The notes beneath the pieces were generated by a model that saw only the letters and a program-made list of their open reading frames with translations, did no database searches and was not told the origin of the DNA. This document shows positions 43,470 to 49,941 of a DNA stretch of 49,941 nucleotides, one piece after another. Numbering within the stretch: position 1 is the first letter of the stretch; every line of letters begins with the position of its first letter. The translations under genes were made by a program, and so were the position numbers. Source of the DNA: Bacteroidales bacterium (GTDB lineage Bacteria > Bacteroidota > Bacteroidia > Bacteroidales > UBA12170). The stretch spans positions 1-49,941 of the forward strand of contig JAQIBR010000043.1 of the NCBI GenBank assembly GCA_027858955.1, in the 5' to 3' direction.

Positions 43470-46271
43470 ATGCGAAGAATTTTACTTGTTTTGGCCTTTT
43501 TAGTAATGGGCCAATCCTTATTGATTGCTCAAACTAAAAAAACGGTTTCTCCTGATATTTACGACAATTGGAAAAGTGTATCCGCTCCTATCATTTCTAG
43601 CAATGGCAACTTTGTGAGCTATGAATTAAATCCACAAGTTGGTGATGGAAACCTTGTTCTTAAAAGTTTTGACGGAACTTTTGAAAAGGTATTTCCGCGA
43701 GGATACAAGTCCGTTTTTCCCGAATCGGAAGATTTTCTTGCTTTTAAAGTTAAGGCCGAATACAATAAGGTTCGTGACCTTAAACTAAAAAAGAAGAAAA
43801 AAGATGACTTGCCAAAAGACTCCTTATTTATTCTAAACCTTAATAATGGAGAACTCGAATCATATGCTGATTTGATTTCCTTTAAACTTGCCGAAGAAGA
43901 AAGTAATTGGATGGCTTTTTTACTAAAACCTGAAGAGCCCAAAAAAGACACAACAGAAATCAAGGAAAAGTCGAAAAACAAGAAAAAAGCACCTAAAGAC
44001 GATCCTAAAACCAATACTTTATGGGTGACTAACCCTGCAAGTGGAGCAAAACATGAGTTTAAAAACGTTGTTGATTATACTCTTTCGCGAAACGGTAAAT
44101 TAATCGGATTCAGCACTTTCGAAAGAGATAGCCTGCCGCTTTCCAAACTTTTTGTTTTCGATACAAAAAAAGAAATTGCTGCAGAAGTTTTTGAACTAGA
44201 GGGTTTGCTTAAAAAGCTTACTGCTGATAATGATGGCAATAATTTGGCGTTTTTAAGTACTTCCGACACTGCAAAACGCAAACTTTATCGCTTACAAAGC
44301 TTTTCTTTAAAAACGCAGAGTATAAAAATGATTTCTGATACTTCCAATAGTGCCTTTTCTAATGATTTTTCTCCAAGCCAAAATGCTAGAATTTACTTCT
44401 CTCGCAATGATGAGAAACTTTATTTTGCTATTGCTGAAAAACCTGAGAAAGAAATGAAAGATACTCTTTTGCCGGAAGAAAAAGTAAATATTGATTTGTG
44501 GCATTGGAACGATCCATATTTGCAACCACAGCAATTGGCACGACTTAAACGAAATAGAAACGAAAGTTATTTAAGCGTTTTTCATTTTAAAACCAATACG
44601 CTTATTCAATTAGCAACAGAAGAGTTGGAAGACGTGCGCCCAATGCTAAAAGGTAATTCAGATATTGCCTTAGGAACAGATAACAGAGCATATAGGAAAA
44701 GAAGCTCATGGGAAAGCCCGGGCTATCGTGATGTTTATGCAGTTAATGTTCAAAATGGTGAAAAAACATTATTGCTTGAAGAAATTCAATCACGCTTTGG
44801 ATTATCGCCGAATGGCAAATATGTATATTGGTATGCTAATGAAGATAGTAGTTGGTACGCAAAACCCGTGAATGGCGGTAATACTGTTTATCTTAGTAAA
44901 GGTATAGAGCAACCGCTTTATGATGAGTCGCACGATTACCCACAAGACCCTAGAGATTATGGAATTGCCGGCTGGACTGCTAATGATAAAAACATTATTT
45001 TCTATGATAAATTCGACCTTTGGTTAGCCGATCCATCAGGAAAAGAAAATCCTAGCAACTTAACTAAAGGTTTTGGTAGAAAAAACAACACAAAATTACG
45101 TTACTTAAGGCTCGAGCCAGAAGAAGAGTGGATAAATACAAAAGATCCAATGATGCTTCGTGTGCAGAATAAAACCACTAAACAAGCAGGATTTTATAAT
45201 CTAAATTTTAAATCTGGAAATGTTGAAAAATTAGTTTTAACCGATAATCGATATTATACACCAATAAAAGCAAGAAAAGCTAAACGTATTATTTGGCGAA
45301 GAGGTAATTTAAACGAGTATTATAATTTATGGTCAAGTTCTTTATCTTTTAATAACGAAACAAAGCTATCGGAAGCCAATCCTCAACAACAAGAATATAA
45401 TTGGGGAAGTGTTGAATTAGTAAAGTGGAATAACATGGACGGCAATGAAGTAGAAGGCTTGCTTTATAAACCTGAAAATTTCGATCCAAACAAAAAGTAT
45501 CCGATGATAGTATATTTTTATCGCCTACATTCCGATAATTTGTTTAATCATTATTATCCAACACCCAGTCGCTCAGTTATTAATCCATTGCATTATATTA
45601 GCAATGGCTATTTGGTATTTATGCCTAATATTCATTACAAAGAAGGTTATCCCGGAATGAGTGCATACAATCATGTTGTGAGTGGTACTTTATCTATGAT
45701 TGACAAAGGATTTGTGGATAAGGAAAACATTGGAATTCAAGGACAAAGTTGGGGCGGCTATCAAGCACTTTATATTGTTACACAAACCAACATATTTAAA
45801 GCAGCCAATTCAGGAGCTCCAGTTTCTAATATGACAAGTGCTTATGGTGGAATTCGTTGGAAAAGCGGAATGAATCGTGCTTTCCAATATGAGGAAACGC
45901 AAAGTAGAATAGGAGGGACTCTATGGGAAAAACCTTTGCATTATATCGAAAACTCTCCTGTTTTTTATGTGCCTAAAATAAATACTCCAATTATGTTTCG
46001 CCACGATGATGCTGACGGAGCAGTTCCCTGGTATCAAGGAATTGAAATTTTTGTCGCGATGCGCAGATTAAATAAACCAGCATGGTTATTAAACTATAAT
46101 AAAGCCGGACATAATTTAACAGTTAAACGTTCCAATCAAATGGACTTTACTATACGTATGAAACAATTCTTTGATCATTACCTTAAAGGCGCTCCAGCAC
46201 CTGAATGGATGGTGGATGGAATTCCTGCTAGAGATAAAGGAAAGAATTTGGGATTGGAATTGAAAAAATAA
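43470..46271 (+). CDS. S9 family prolyl oligopeptidase-type peptidase, exported
   Basis: A 933-residue exported serine peptidase with a signal peptide (about 1-20, ILLVLAFLVMGQSLLIAQ). A large N-terminal beta-propeller region (about 35-680) contains repeated strand patterns and a Lys-rich insert near 165. The C-terminal alpha/beta-hydrolase domain has the Ser nucleophile in GQSWGGYQ, the Asp region HDDADGAVPWYQG and the His in KAGHNLT, the order of the S9 family. It would cleave oligopeptides in the periplasm. A near-consensus -7 element TACTTTAG lies at 43432-43439. Confidence 0.93.
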   Translation: MRRILLVLAFLVMGQSLLIAQTKKTVSPDIYDNWKSVSAPIISSNGNFVSYELNPQVGDGNLVLKSFDGTFEKVFPRGYKSVFPESEDFLAFKVKAEYNKVRDLKLKKKKKDDLPKDSLFILNLNNGELESYADLISFKLAEEESNWMAFLLKPEEPKKDTTEIKEKSKNKKKAPKDDPKTNTLWVTNPASGAKHEFKNVVDYTLSRNGKLIGFSTFERDSLPLSKLFVFDTKKEIAAEVFELEGLLKKLTADNDGNNLAFLSTSDTAKRKLYRLQSFSLKTQSIKMISDTSNSAFSNDFSPSQNARIYFSRNDEKLYFAIAEKPEKEMKDTLLPEEKVNIDLWHWNDPYLQPQQLARLKRNRNESYLSVFHFKTNTLIQLATEELEDVRPMLKGNSDIALGTDNRAYRKRSSWESPGYRDVYAVNVQNGEKTLLLEEIQSRFGLSPNGKYVYWYANEDSSWYAKPVNGGNTVYLSKGIEQPLYDESHDYPQDPRDYGIAGWTANDKNIIFYDKFDLWLADPSGKENPSNLTKGFGRKNNTKLRYLRLEPEEEWINTKDPMMLRVQNKTTKQAGFYNLNFKSGNVEKLVLTDNRYYTPIKARKAKRIIWRRGNLNEYYNLWSSSLSFNNETKLSEANPQQQEYNWGSVELVKWNNMDGNEVEGLLYKPENFDPNKKYPMIVYFYRLHSDNLFNHYYPTPSRSVINPLHYISNGYLVFMPNIHYKEGYPGMSAYNHVVSGTLSMIDKGFVDKENIGIQGQSWGGYQALYIVTQTNIFKAANSGAPVSNMTSAYGGIRWKSGMNRAFQYEETQSRIGGTLWEKPLHYIENSPVFYVPKINTPIMFRHDDADGAVPWYQGIEIFVAMRRLNKPAWLLNYNKAGHNLTVKRSNQMDFTIRMKQFFDHYLKGAPAPEWMVDGIPARDKGKNLGLELKK

Positions 46272-46285
46272 GAACATCAAACTCC

Positions 46286-46324
46286 AAAAAGCCCCGATTA
46301 TTTAAAAATAGTTGGGGCTTTTTG
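46286..46324 (+). terminator. Rho-independent terminator of the S9 peptidase gene
   Basis: Stem AAAAAGCCCC (46286-46295) / GGGGCTTTTT (46314-46323), extended by an inner ATTATTT/AAATAGT pairing, then a T-run. Confidence 0.88.
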
Positions 46325-46339
46325 TATTAGACCTTATGA

Positions 46340-46510
46340 GTTTCTGGTTTCTTGTTTCTTGTTTCTTGTTTCCTTCTTCCCTGTTCCCTGTTCCCTGTTC
46401 CCTGTTCCTTGTTCCAAGTTTCTAGTTTCTAGTTTCTAGTTCCCAGAATCCAGCAACCAGCATCCAGCAACCAGCAACCAGCAACCAGCAACCAGCAACC
46501 AGCAACCAGC
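46340..46510. repeat. Drifting heptamer tandem repeat (minisatellite)
   Basis: About 24 contiguous 7-bp units whose consensus changes along the tract: GTTTCTT, GTTCCCT, GTTTCTA, then GCAACCA, with one out-of-register unit near 46375. The units keep the form G-(T/C)(T/A)(T/A/C)-C-C/T-x. The tract ends just before the stop of the DUF6155-like gene on the minus strand. Confidence 0.92.
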
Positions 46511-46515
46511 CAAAC

Positions 46516-47004
46516 TCAAAAAGCCTCCTTATTAAACCATTCTTGTTCCCAAACATCATTGCTTATTTTATCCAGGCGCTCCTTAAAAGCAGGCATCAAT
46601 CCGCATTCTAAAATATATTTGCCAGCTTCAATAAAAGACCTTTGAATACTTGTATAAAACGCTTCTTGCTTAATAATATTTTCAGCTGAAAAAAGAACCG
46701 CTGTTTCTATATTAAACAACATTATATCAGCAATATAAGAAGGTTCCATCCCAAGCTTTAAAAAAGCTTTAATGCATTTCTGCGCAACCGATCTTCTTTT
46801 CTTTGGCCTTCTGCCGGAAACAGGAAAATATTCCTTCTGAATTTTGAATTTGCATTCTTCAATACGCTTATTTTCATTTGGATTAAAAACAAAATTGTAA
46901 AACTCTTTCACTTCTTTTAAACGACCATATAATTCAAGAATTTGCTCTTCGAGCTGTTCTTTTGTCAATTCACTTACATATTTTTTTAATGCTCTTTTGC
47001 TCAT
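46516..47004 (-). CDS. DUF6155-like protein
   Basis: A 162-residue basic protein with the family-like start MSKRALKKYVSELTKEQLEEQI and LYGRLKEVKEFYNFVFNPNENKR. I assign it to the DUF6155 family from memory of its N-terminus, with moderate confidence; function unknown. A basic stretch GRRPKKRRS lies near residue 65-73. No partner genes are adjacent. It lies between a heptamer tract downstream and a short tandem repeat upstream. Confidence 0.68.
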   Translation of the reverse strand: MSKRALKKYVSELTKEQLEEQILELYGRLKEVKEFYNFVFNPNENKRIEECKFKIQKEYFPVSGRRPKKRRSVAQKCIKAFLKLGMEPSYIADIMLFNIETAVLFSAENIIKQEAFYTSIQRSFIEAGKYILECGLMPAFKERLDKISNDVWEQEWFNKEAF

Positions 47005-47054
47005 AATTGTTTTCGAATTTACGAAAGAATATTGGAAAGTAAAGATTTATTCTG

Positions 47055-47105
47055 ACGAATCACTCACCTCACTCACCTCACTCACCATACTCAACCACTC
47101 ACCTC
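47055..47105. repeat. Short tandem repeat (CACTCACCT-type)
   Basis: Three 9-bp units of the TCACTCACC type followed by a degenerate unit with CATACTCAACC and a last ACTCACCT. It lies in the 47005-47351 gap, which otherwise holds no gene I can support apart from the leader of the MEDS gene. Confidence 0.6.
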
Positions 47106-47337
47106 GTAAAAAAGATCATCCGCTCATTTTTATTTTGTATATTTAGGGCCGGAACTAGTAAAGTTTCGTTACTGAAAGTCAATATAATACACACGCCGCA
47201 ATGTTGTTACTGATAATGAATAAATTGAAAAGCTAATAGCAGGAAGTAGTTAAGTAAGATACGTTGCTAAGTTGAGATTCCTGTTTAACAAATTACTTCT
47301 CAACCACTTAACAAAATAAATAATTCATTAATCTAAT

Positions 47338-47344
47338 AAGGAGG
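47338..47344 (+). promoter_or_regulatory. Strong Shine-Dalgarno sequence (AAGGAGG) of the MEDS gene
   Basis: AAGGAGG, 7 bp before the ATG at 47352; unusual in this window, where most genes lack a clear ribosome binding site, and it fixes the start. Confidence 0.7.
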
Positions 47345-47351
47345 AAACATT

Positions 47352-47837
47352 ATGTGTAAAGATAAAATAATGGTTAATATGGGATTTACAGATGAAAAAT
47401 TCCCAGCTGGCACACACATGTGCCTAATATTTAGCGACGAAGAAGAACGCAAAAAAATCATCTCGAAATATTTAGATGGAGGATATTCTGCTGGCGAAAA
47501 AGTTTCATGCTTTGCCGATGAAATGTCGCTCGACGAAGTTAAATCTTGGCTCAAAGACATGGGTTTGAAAATTTCAGATAATGATAAAACGGGAAGGTTC
47601 AGCGTTGCAAGAACGGCAGATACGTACTATCCAAACGGAATATTTGAGCCCAAACTTATGCTGGATAATTTAAAAGATTTTCATACAAATGCTAAAAAAG
47701 AAGGTTACCCCGCATCGAGAGTAACCGGAGAAACATCCTGGGCATTAAAAGGGATTCCCGGCTCTGATCGATTAATGGAATATGAAGCAAAAGTGAACGA
47801 TATTCTTGATGAATATCCTGTTACCTCAATTTGCTAA
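47352..47837 (+). CDS. MEDS (DcmR-type sensory) domain protein, interrupted by an in-frame TAA
   Basis: A 161-residue frame of the MEDS domain, a sensory domain of the P-loop RecA-like type found in DcmR and in sigma-factor/PAS signalling proteins. FPAGTHMCLIFSDEEERKKIISKYLDGG, EKVSCFADE and the later ASRVTGETSWALKGIPGSDRLMEYEAKVN are typical. It stops at 47835 in IC-stop-YDANKFDG, where family members have CQYD; the frame then continues to 47978. A single C-to-T change (CAA to TAA) would explain it. Sequencing error or readthrough is possible. The start has a strong Shine-Dalgarno. Confidence 0.82.
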   Translation: MCKDKIMVNMGFTDEKFPAGTHMCLIFSDEEERKKIISKYLDGGYSAGEKVSCFADEMSLDEVKSWLKDMGLKISDNDKTGRFSVARTADTYYPNGIFEPKLMLDNLKDFHTNAKKEGYPASRVTGETSWALKGIPGSDRLMEYEAKVNDILDEYPVTSIC

Positions 47838-47978
47838 TACGATGCCAATAAATTTGATGGAGCAACAATTCTTCAATGTCTTAAAGTTCATCCTCAAATT
47901 ATTGTTCACGGACAGATAGTCAGAAATCCATATTATATGAAAACAGAAGCTTTTTTGAAGGAACAAGCATCAAAATAA
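47838..47978 (+). pseudogene. C-terminal continuation of the MEDS gene after an in-frame stop
   Basis: The same frame encodes YDANKFDGATILQCLKVHPQ, then IIVHGQIVRNPYYMK and a short tail ending in a TAA at 47976-47978, which overlaps the ATG of the PAS gene (TAATG). HPxxxxxGxxxxNPYY is the usual C-terminus of the domain. With the TAA at 47835 read as Gln the protein would be 208 residues. Confidence 0.8.
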
Positions 47979-49846
47979 TGAAATCGATGGAAACTAATTC
48001 GGATATAGATTCAAACATTCAAATAAAGTTGTTAAATCAACTTTTCGCTGCTCAAACAATGTTTCACATTTTCCCTGATGAAACAAAACTGGGCGAATTT
48101 ATAACACAAGCACTTATTTCCATCCCCGGAATTAAAGCCTGTTTCTTTTGTTCTCGGCAAAGTGAATGTAAGCCGAATAAGGTGTTTCAAGAGATTAAAT
48201 CAATATCAGAATACCTAAGAAATATACCAGACGAACAGGATCATTTCCCCATTAGTAAGCCTTTAAATGAAAACTTGATCCTTTTCCCATTACAAACTAC
48301 CAAACGCAGCTTCGGAATTATTTGTCTTTTTATTGAAAACATAGATGATTTTAATAAATTCAAAATCTCCTTAAATAATTTTATTAATGTAGTTGCTTTA
48401 GATATGGAAAATCGTTGGCATAAAATGCAGCTTGTTAAGCACAGCGAGAATCTGGAGGAGCTTGTTGATAAGCGTACTTCTGAACTTCAAGCAGAAATTG
48501 CCGAACGCAAACTGGCAGAAAATGCGATGAGTGAAAGTGAAATAAAATTCCGAACTGTGTTTGAGCAATCCGTTGATGCTATTGGAGTTTCGCAAATGGG
48601 CAAACATTCATTCGTTAATTCTGCGTATTTAAATCTCTTTGGATATTCCCACAGTGATGAATTGATAAGTAAATCTATTTTAGATCTTATTGCTCCAACA
48701 GAACGCAATAAAATTCTAAGCAATATCCAAAGTCGATCAAAGGGGGATTTAACACCTCAGGTGTATGAAACAAAAGGCCTTAGAAAAGATGGTTCCGAAT
48801 TTGACTTGGATGTTCATGCTTCTTTATACGAATTTGCAGGAAAATCTTTAACGCTCGTCATTTTAAGAGATATCACCAAGCAAAATCTTAACGTAAAAGC
48901 ATTATTCGAAAACGAACAAAGGCTGTCGTCAATATATGATGCTGTTGGTGATATAATTTATTATTTATCGGTCGAGGAAGAAGAGCAGTATCGGTTTTCT
49001 TCGGTCAACCTATCGTTTAGCTCTGTTACGGGTATTCCACCGGATGCGATTATAGGAAAGTTGGTTAACGAAATTATACCGGAACCCTCTCTTAGTATGG
49101 TGTTGGGAAAGTACAAAGATGCCATTACAAAAAAAACTATCGTTAGATGGGAAGAGACTTCTGAATATCCAACCGGCTGGCTGACCGGCGAAGTTAGTGT
49201 GGCTCCTGTATTCGATAAAAACGACCGCTGTACACATCTCGTTGGTGCAGTTCACGACATCACTGAACGTAAAAAAGCAGAGGAAGAAATAAAACTGCTT
49301 AACGTACAATTGCTTAAAGCGGAAGAAATTGCCAATTTTGGCTTCCTCGATTGGAACCTAACTACCAACGCTATTCACCTATCACCCGAAGTTAAACGAA
49401 TTTATGAGATAAGCGAAGATGTTGGCAATGAGATTGAACACATGAATAAAGTGATCCATCCTGATGACATTGTTTTTGTAAACGAGAATCTTGAATTAGC
49501 AGCAAAAGGGATCAAAGACTACAATATCGATCACCGAATAGTAAAGAAAGATGGCAGTATTGTTTGGCTAAATGCAAGGGCTGAACTTTTTAAGGACGAA
49601 AATGGAAAACCAACCAGATTATTGGGAACTATTATTGATATCACAGAACGTAAAAATGCTGAGGAAGAACTAAATAAACACCGTGATAATTTGGAAAATC
49701 TTGTAAAAGAACGAACCATGGAAATAGAAGAGAAGAATATGAAACTGGAAAGGATAAATAAAGCCTTTGTTGGCCGCGAATTGCGAATGGTAGAATTGAA
49801 AAAAGAAATTGAGGAATTGAAAGGCACTTCGACAGGCTCAGTATAA
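47978..49846 (+). CDS. Multi-PAS sensory protein without a kinase domain
   Basis: A 622-residue cytoplasmic protein with a GAF-like N-terminus (about 1-150), a coiled linker (LEELVDKRTSELQAEIAERKLAENAM), and three PAS domains: about 180-300 (SEIKFRTVFEQSVDAIGVSQ), 305-435 (RLSSIYDAVGDIIYYLSV, ending VHDITERKKAEEEI) and 440-560 (ANFGFLDWNLTTNAIHLS, ending IIDITERKNAEEEL). A final coiled coil contains NKAFVGRELRMVELKKEIEEL. It ends without HisKA or HATPase domains, so it cannot be an autokinase by itself. Its start overlaps the end of the original MEDS gene, indicating a sensory pair. The last codons include REP-like text. Confidence 0.9.
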   Translation: MKSMETNSDIDSNIQIKLLNQLFAAQTMFHIFPDETKLGEFITQALISIPGIKACFFCSRQSECKPNKVFQEIKSISEYLRNIPDEQDHFPISKPLNENLILFPLQTTKRSFGIICLFIENIDDFNKFKISLNNFINVVALDMENRWHKMQLVKHSENLEELVDKRTSELQAEIAERKLAENAMSESEIKFRTVFEQSVDAIGVSQMGKHSFVNSAYLNLFGYSHSDELISKSILDLIAPTERNKILSNIQSRSKGDLTPQVYETKGLRKDGSEFDLDVHASLYEFAGKSLTLVILRDITKQNLNVKALFENEQRLSSIYDAVGDIIYYLSVEEEEQYRFSSVNLSFSSVTGIPPDAIIGKLVNEIIPEPSLSMVLGKYKDAITKKTIVRWEETSEYPTGWLTGEVSVAPVFDKNDRCTHLVGAVHDITERKKAEEEIKLLNVQLLKAEEIANFGFLDWNLTTNAIHLSPEVKRIYEISEDVGNEIEHMNKVIHPDDIVFVNENLELAAKGIKDYNIDHRIVKKDGSIVWLNARAELFKDENGKPTRLLGTIIDITERKNAEEELNKHRDNLENLVKERTMEIEEKNMKLERINKAFVGRELRMVELKKEIEELKGTSTGSV

Positions 49847-49859
49847 AAATGATTAAGAG

Positions 49860-49941
49860 GAGAGTGTAGGATAAAAAACTTTGCGGTTCTCTGCGTAGAC
49901 CTTAGCGACCTTTGCGGTTAAAAAGTTAAACGCAAAGAACG
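49860..49941. repeat. Dispersed repeat, relative of 42391-42492
   Basis: Contains CTTTGCGGTTCTCTGCGTAG, ACCTTAGCGACCTTTGCGGTT and a trailing AACGCAAAGAACG; the minus strand shares AACCGCAA-GCTAAGG-GAACxGCAAAG with the repeat near 42391. It runs to the window edge. Confidence 0.55.

Noticed and set aside
46340-46510. Possible CRISPR array
   Set aside because: Units are 7 bp without spacers and drift in sequence; no cas genes are present.

Overview
This AT-rich window looks like chromosomal DNA of a Bacteroidota bacterium, probably Bacteroidales/Marinilabiliales-like, though I cannot name a genus. The evidence is repeated Bacteroidota-type -7 promoters (TAnnTTTG) just upstream of genes, mostly weak Shine-Dalgarno sites, and lineage-typical families: a 633-residue amidophosphoribosyltransferase, DUF4494, a SusC-like plug protein, a fused aconitase-type dehydratase and an S9 peptidase with a secretion signal. 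No rRNA, tRNA, prophage, CRISPR array or transposase gene was recognised.

Layout. 1-3067 (minus strand) is part of a type I restriction-modification operon: hsdM, a RhuM/PLD-like gene split by a small transposable element, and the 5' part of hsdS, which runs off the window. 3152-6857 holds a double adenylate kinase with a degenerate second half and a penicillin-acylase-family hydrolase. 7286-11928 (plus) holds an adenosine-kinase-like PfkB kinase, a DUF493 protein, YaaA, a small membrane protein and an ExbB/ExbD/TonB module. 11915-16204 has a histidine kinase, the remnant of another, a metallo-beta-lactamase-fold protein, an XRE/DUF4870 membrane regulator and a divergent glycosyltransferase-like membrane protein. 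16205-20357 is a repeat-rich stretch followed by topoisomerase III, a DUF3820 protein and a class III cyclase-like protein. 20374-28182 holds DnaG, a small heat-shock protein, a YfcC transporter, a polysaccharide flippase, Kbl and pyrophosphatase. 28211-35329 (minus) holds the fused aconitase-family enzyme, a ferredoxin reductase-like flavoprotein, a methyltransferase, MnmG flanked by two parS-like sites, YbeY, an RsbW-like ATPase and DUF4494. 35446-40169 (plus) is an S41 protease followed by RsgA, a CBS protein and a BamA/TamA-like barrel. 40323-49846 holds the amidophosphoribosyltransferase, a plug-only protein, an S9 peptidase, a DUF6155-like protein and a MEDS/PAS sensory pair.

Most genes are housekeeping. 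The unusual content is in the repeats and damaged genes. Four copies of a 124-135 bp miniature inverted-repeat element share 3-bp TTA/TAA target duplications; one splits the RhuM/PLD gene, and two sit exactly at stop codons and recreate them. Other signs of erosion are an in-frame TAA in a MEDS-domain gene, an Hsp20 whose C-terminus reads into repeat-like sequence, a histidine kinase remnant, a drifting heptamer tract and several dispersed palindromic repeats. I did not find a clear new multi-gene system. The best candidates for new biology are the stop-codon-landing element, the parS-like pair around mnmG, the half-dead double kinase, and the cyclase-like protein beside dnaG.
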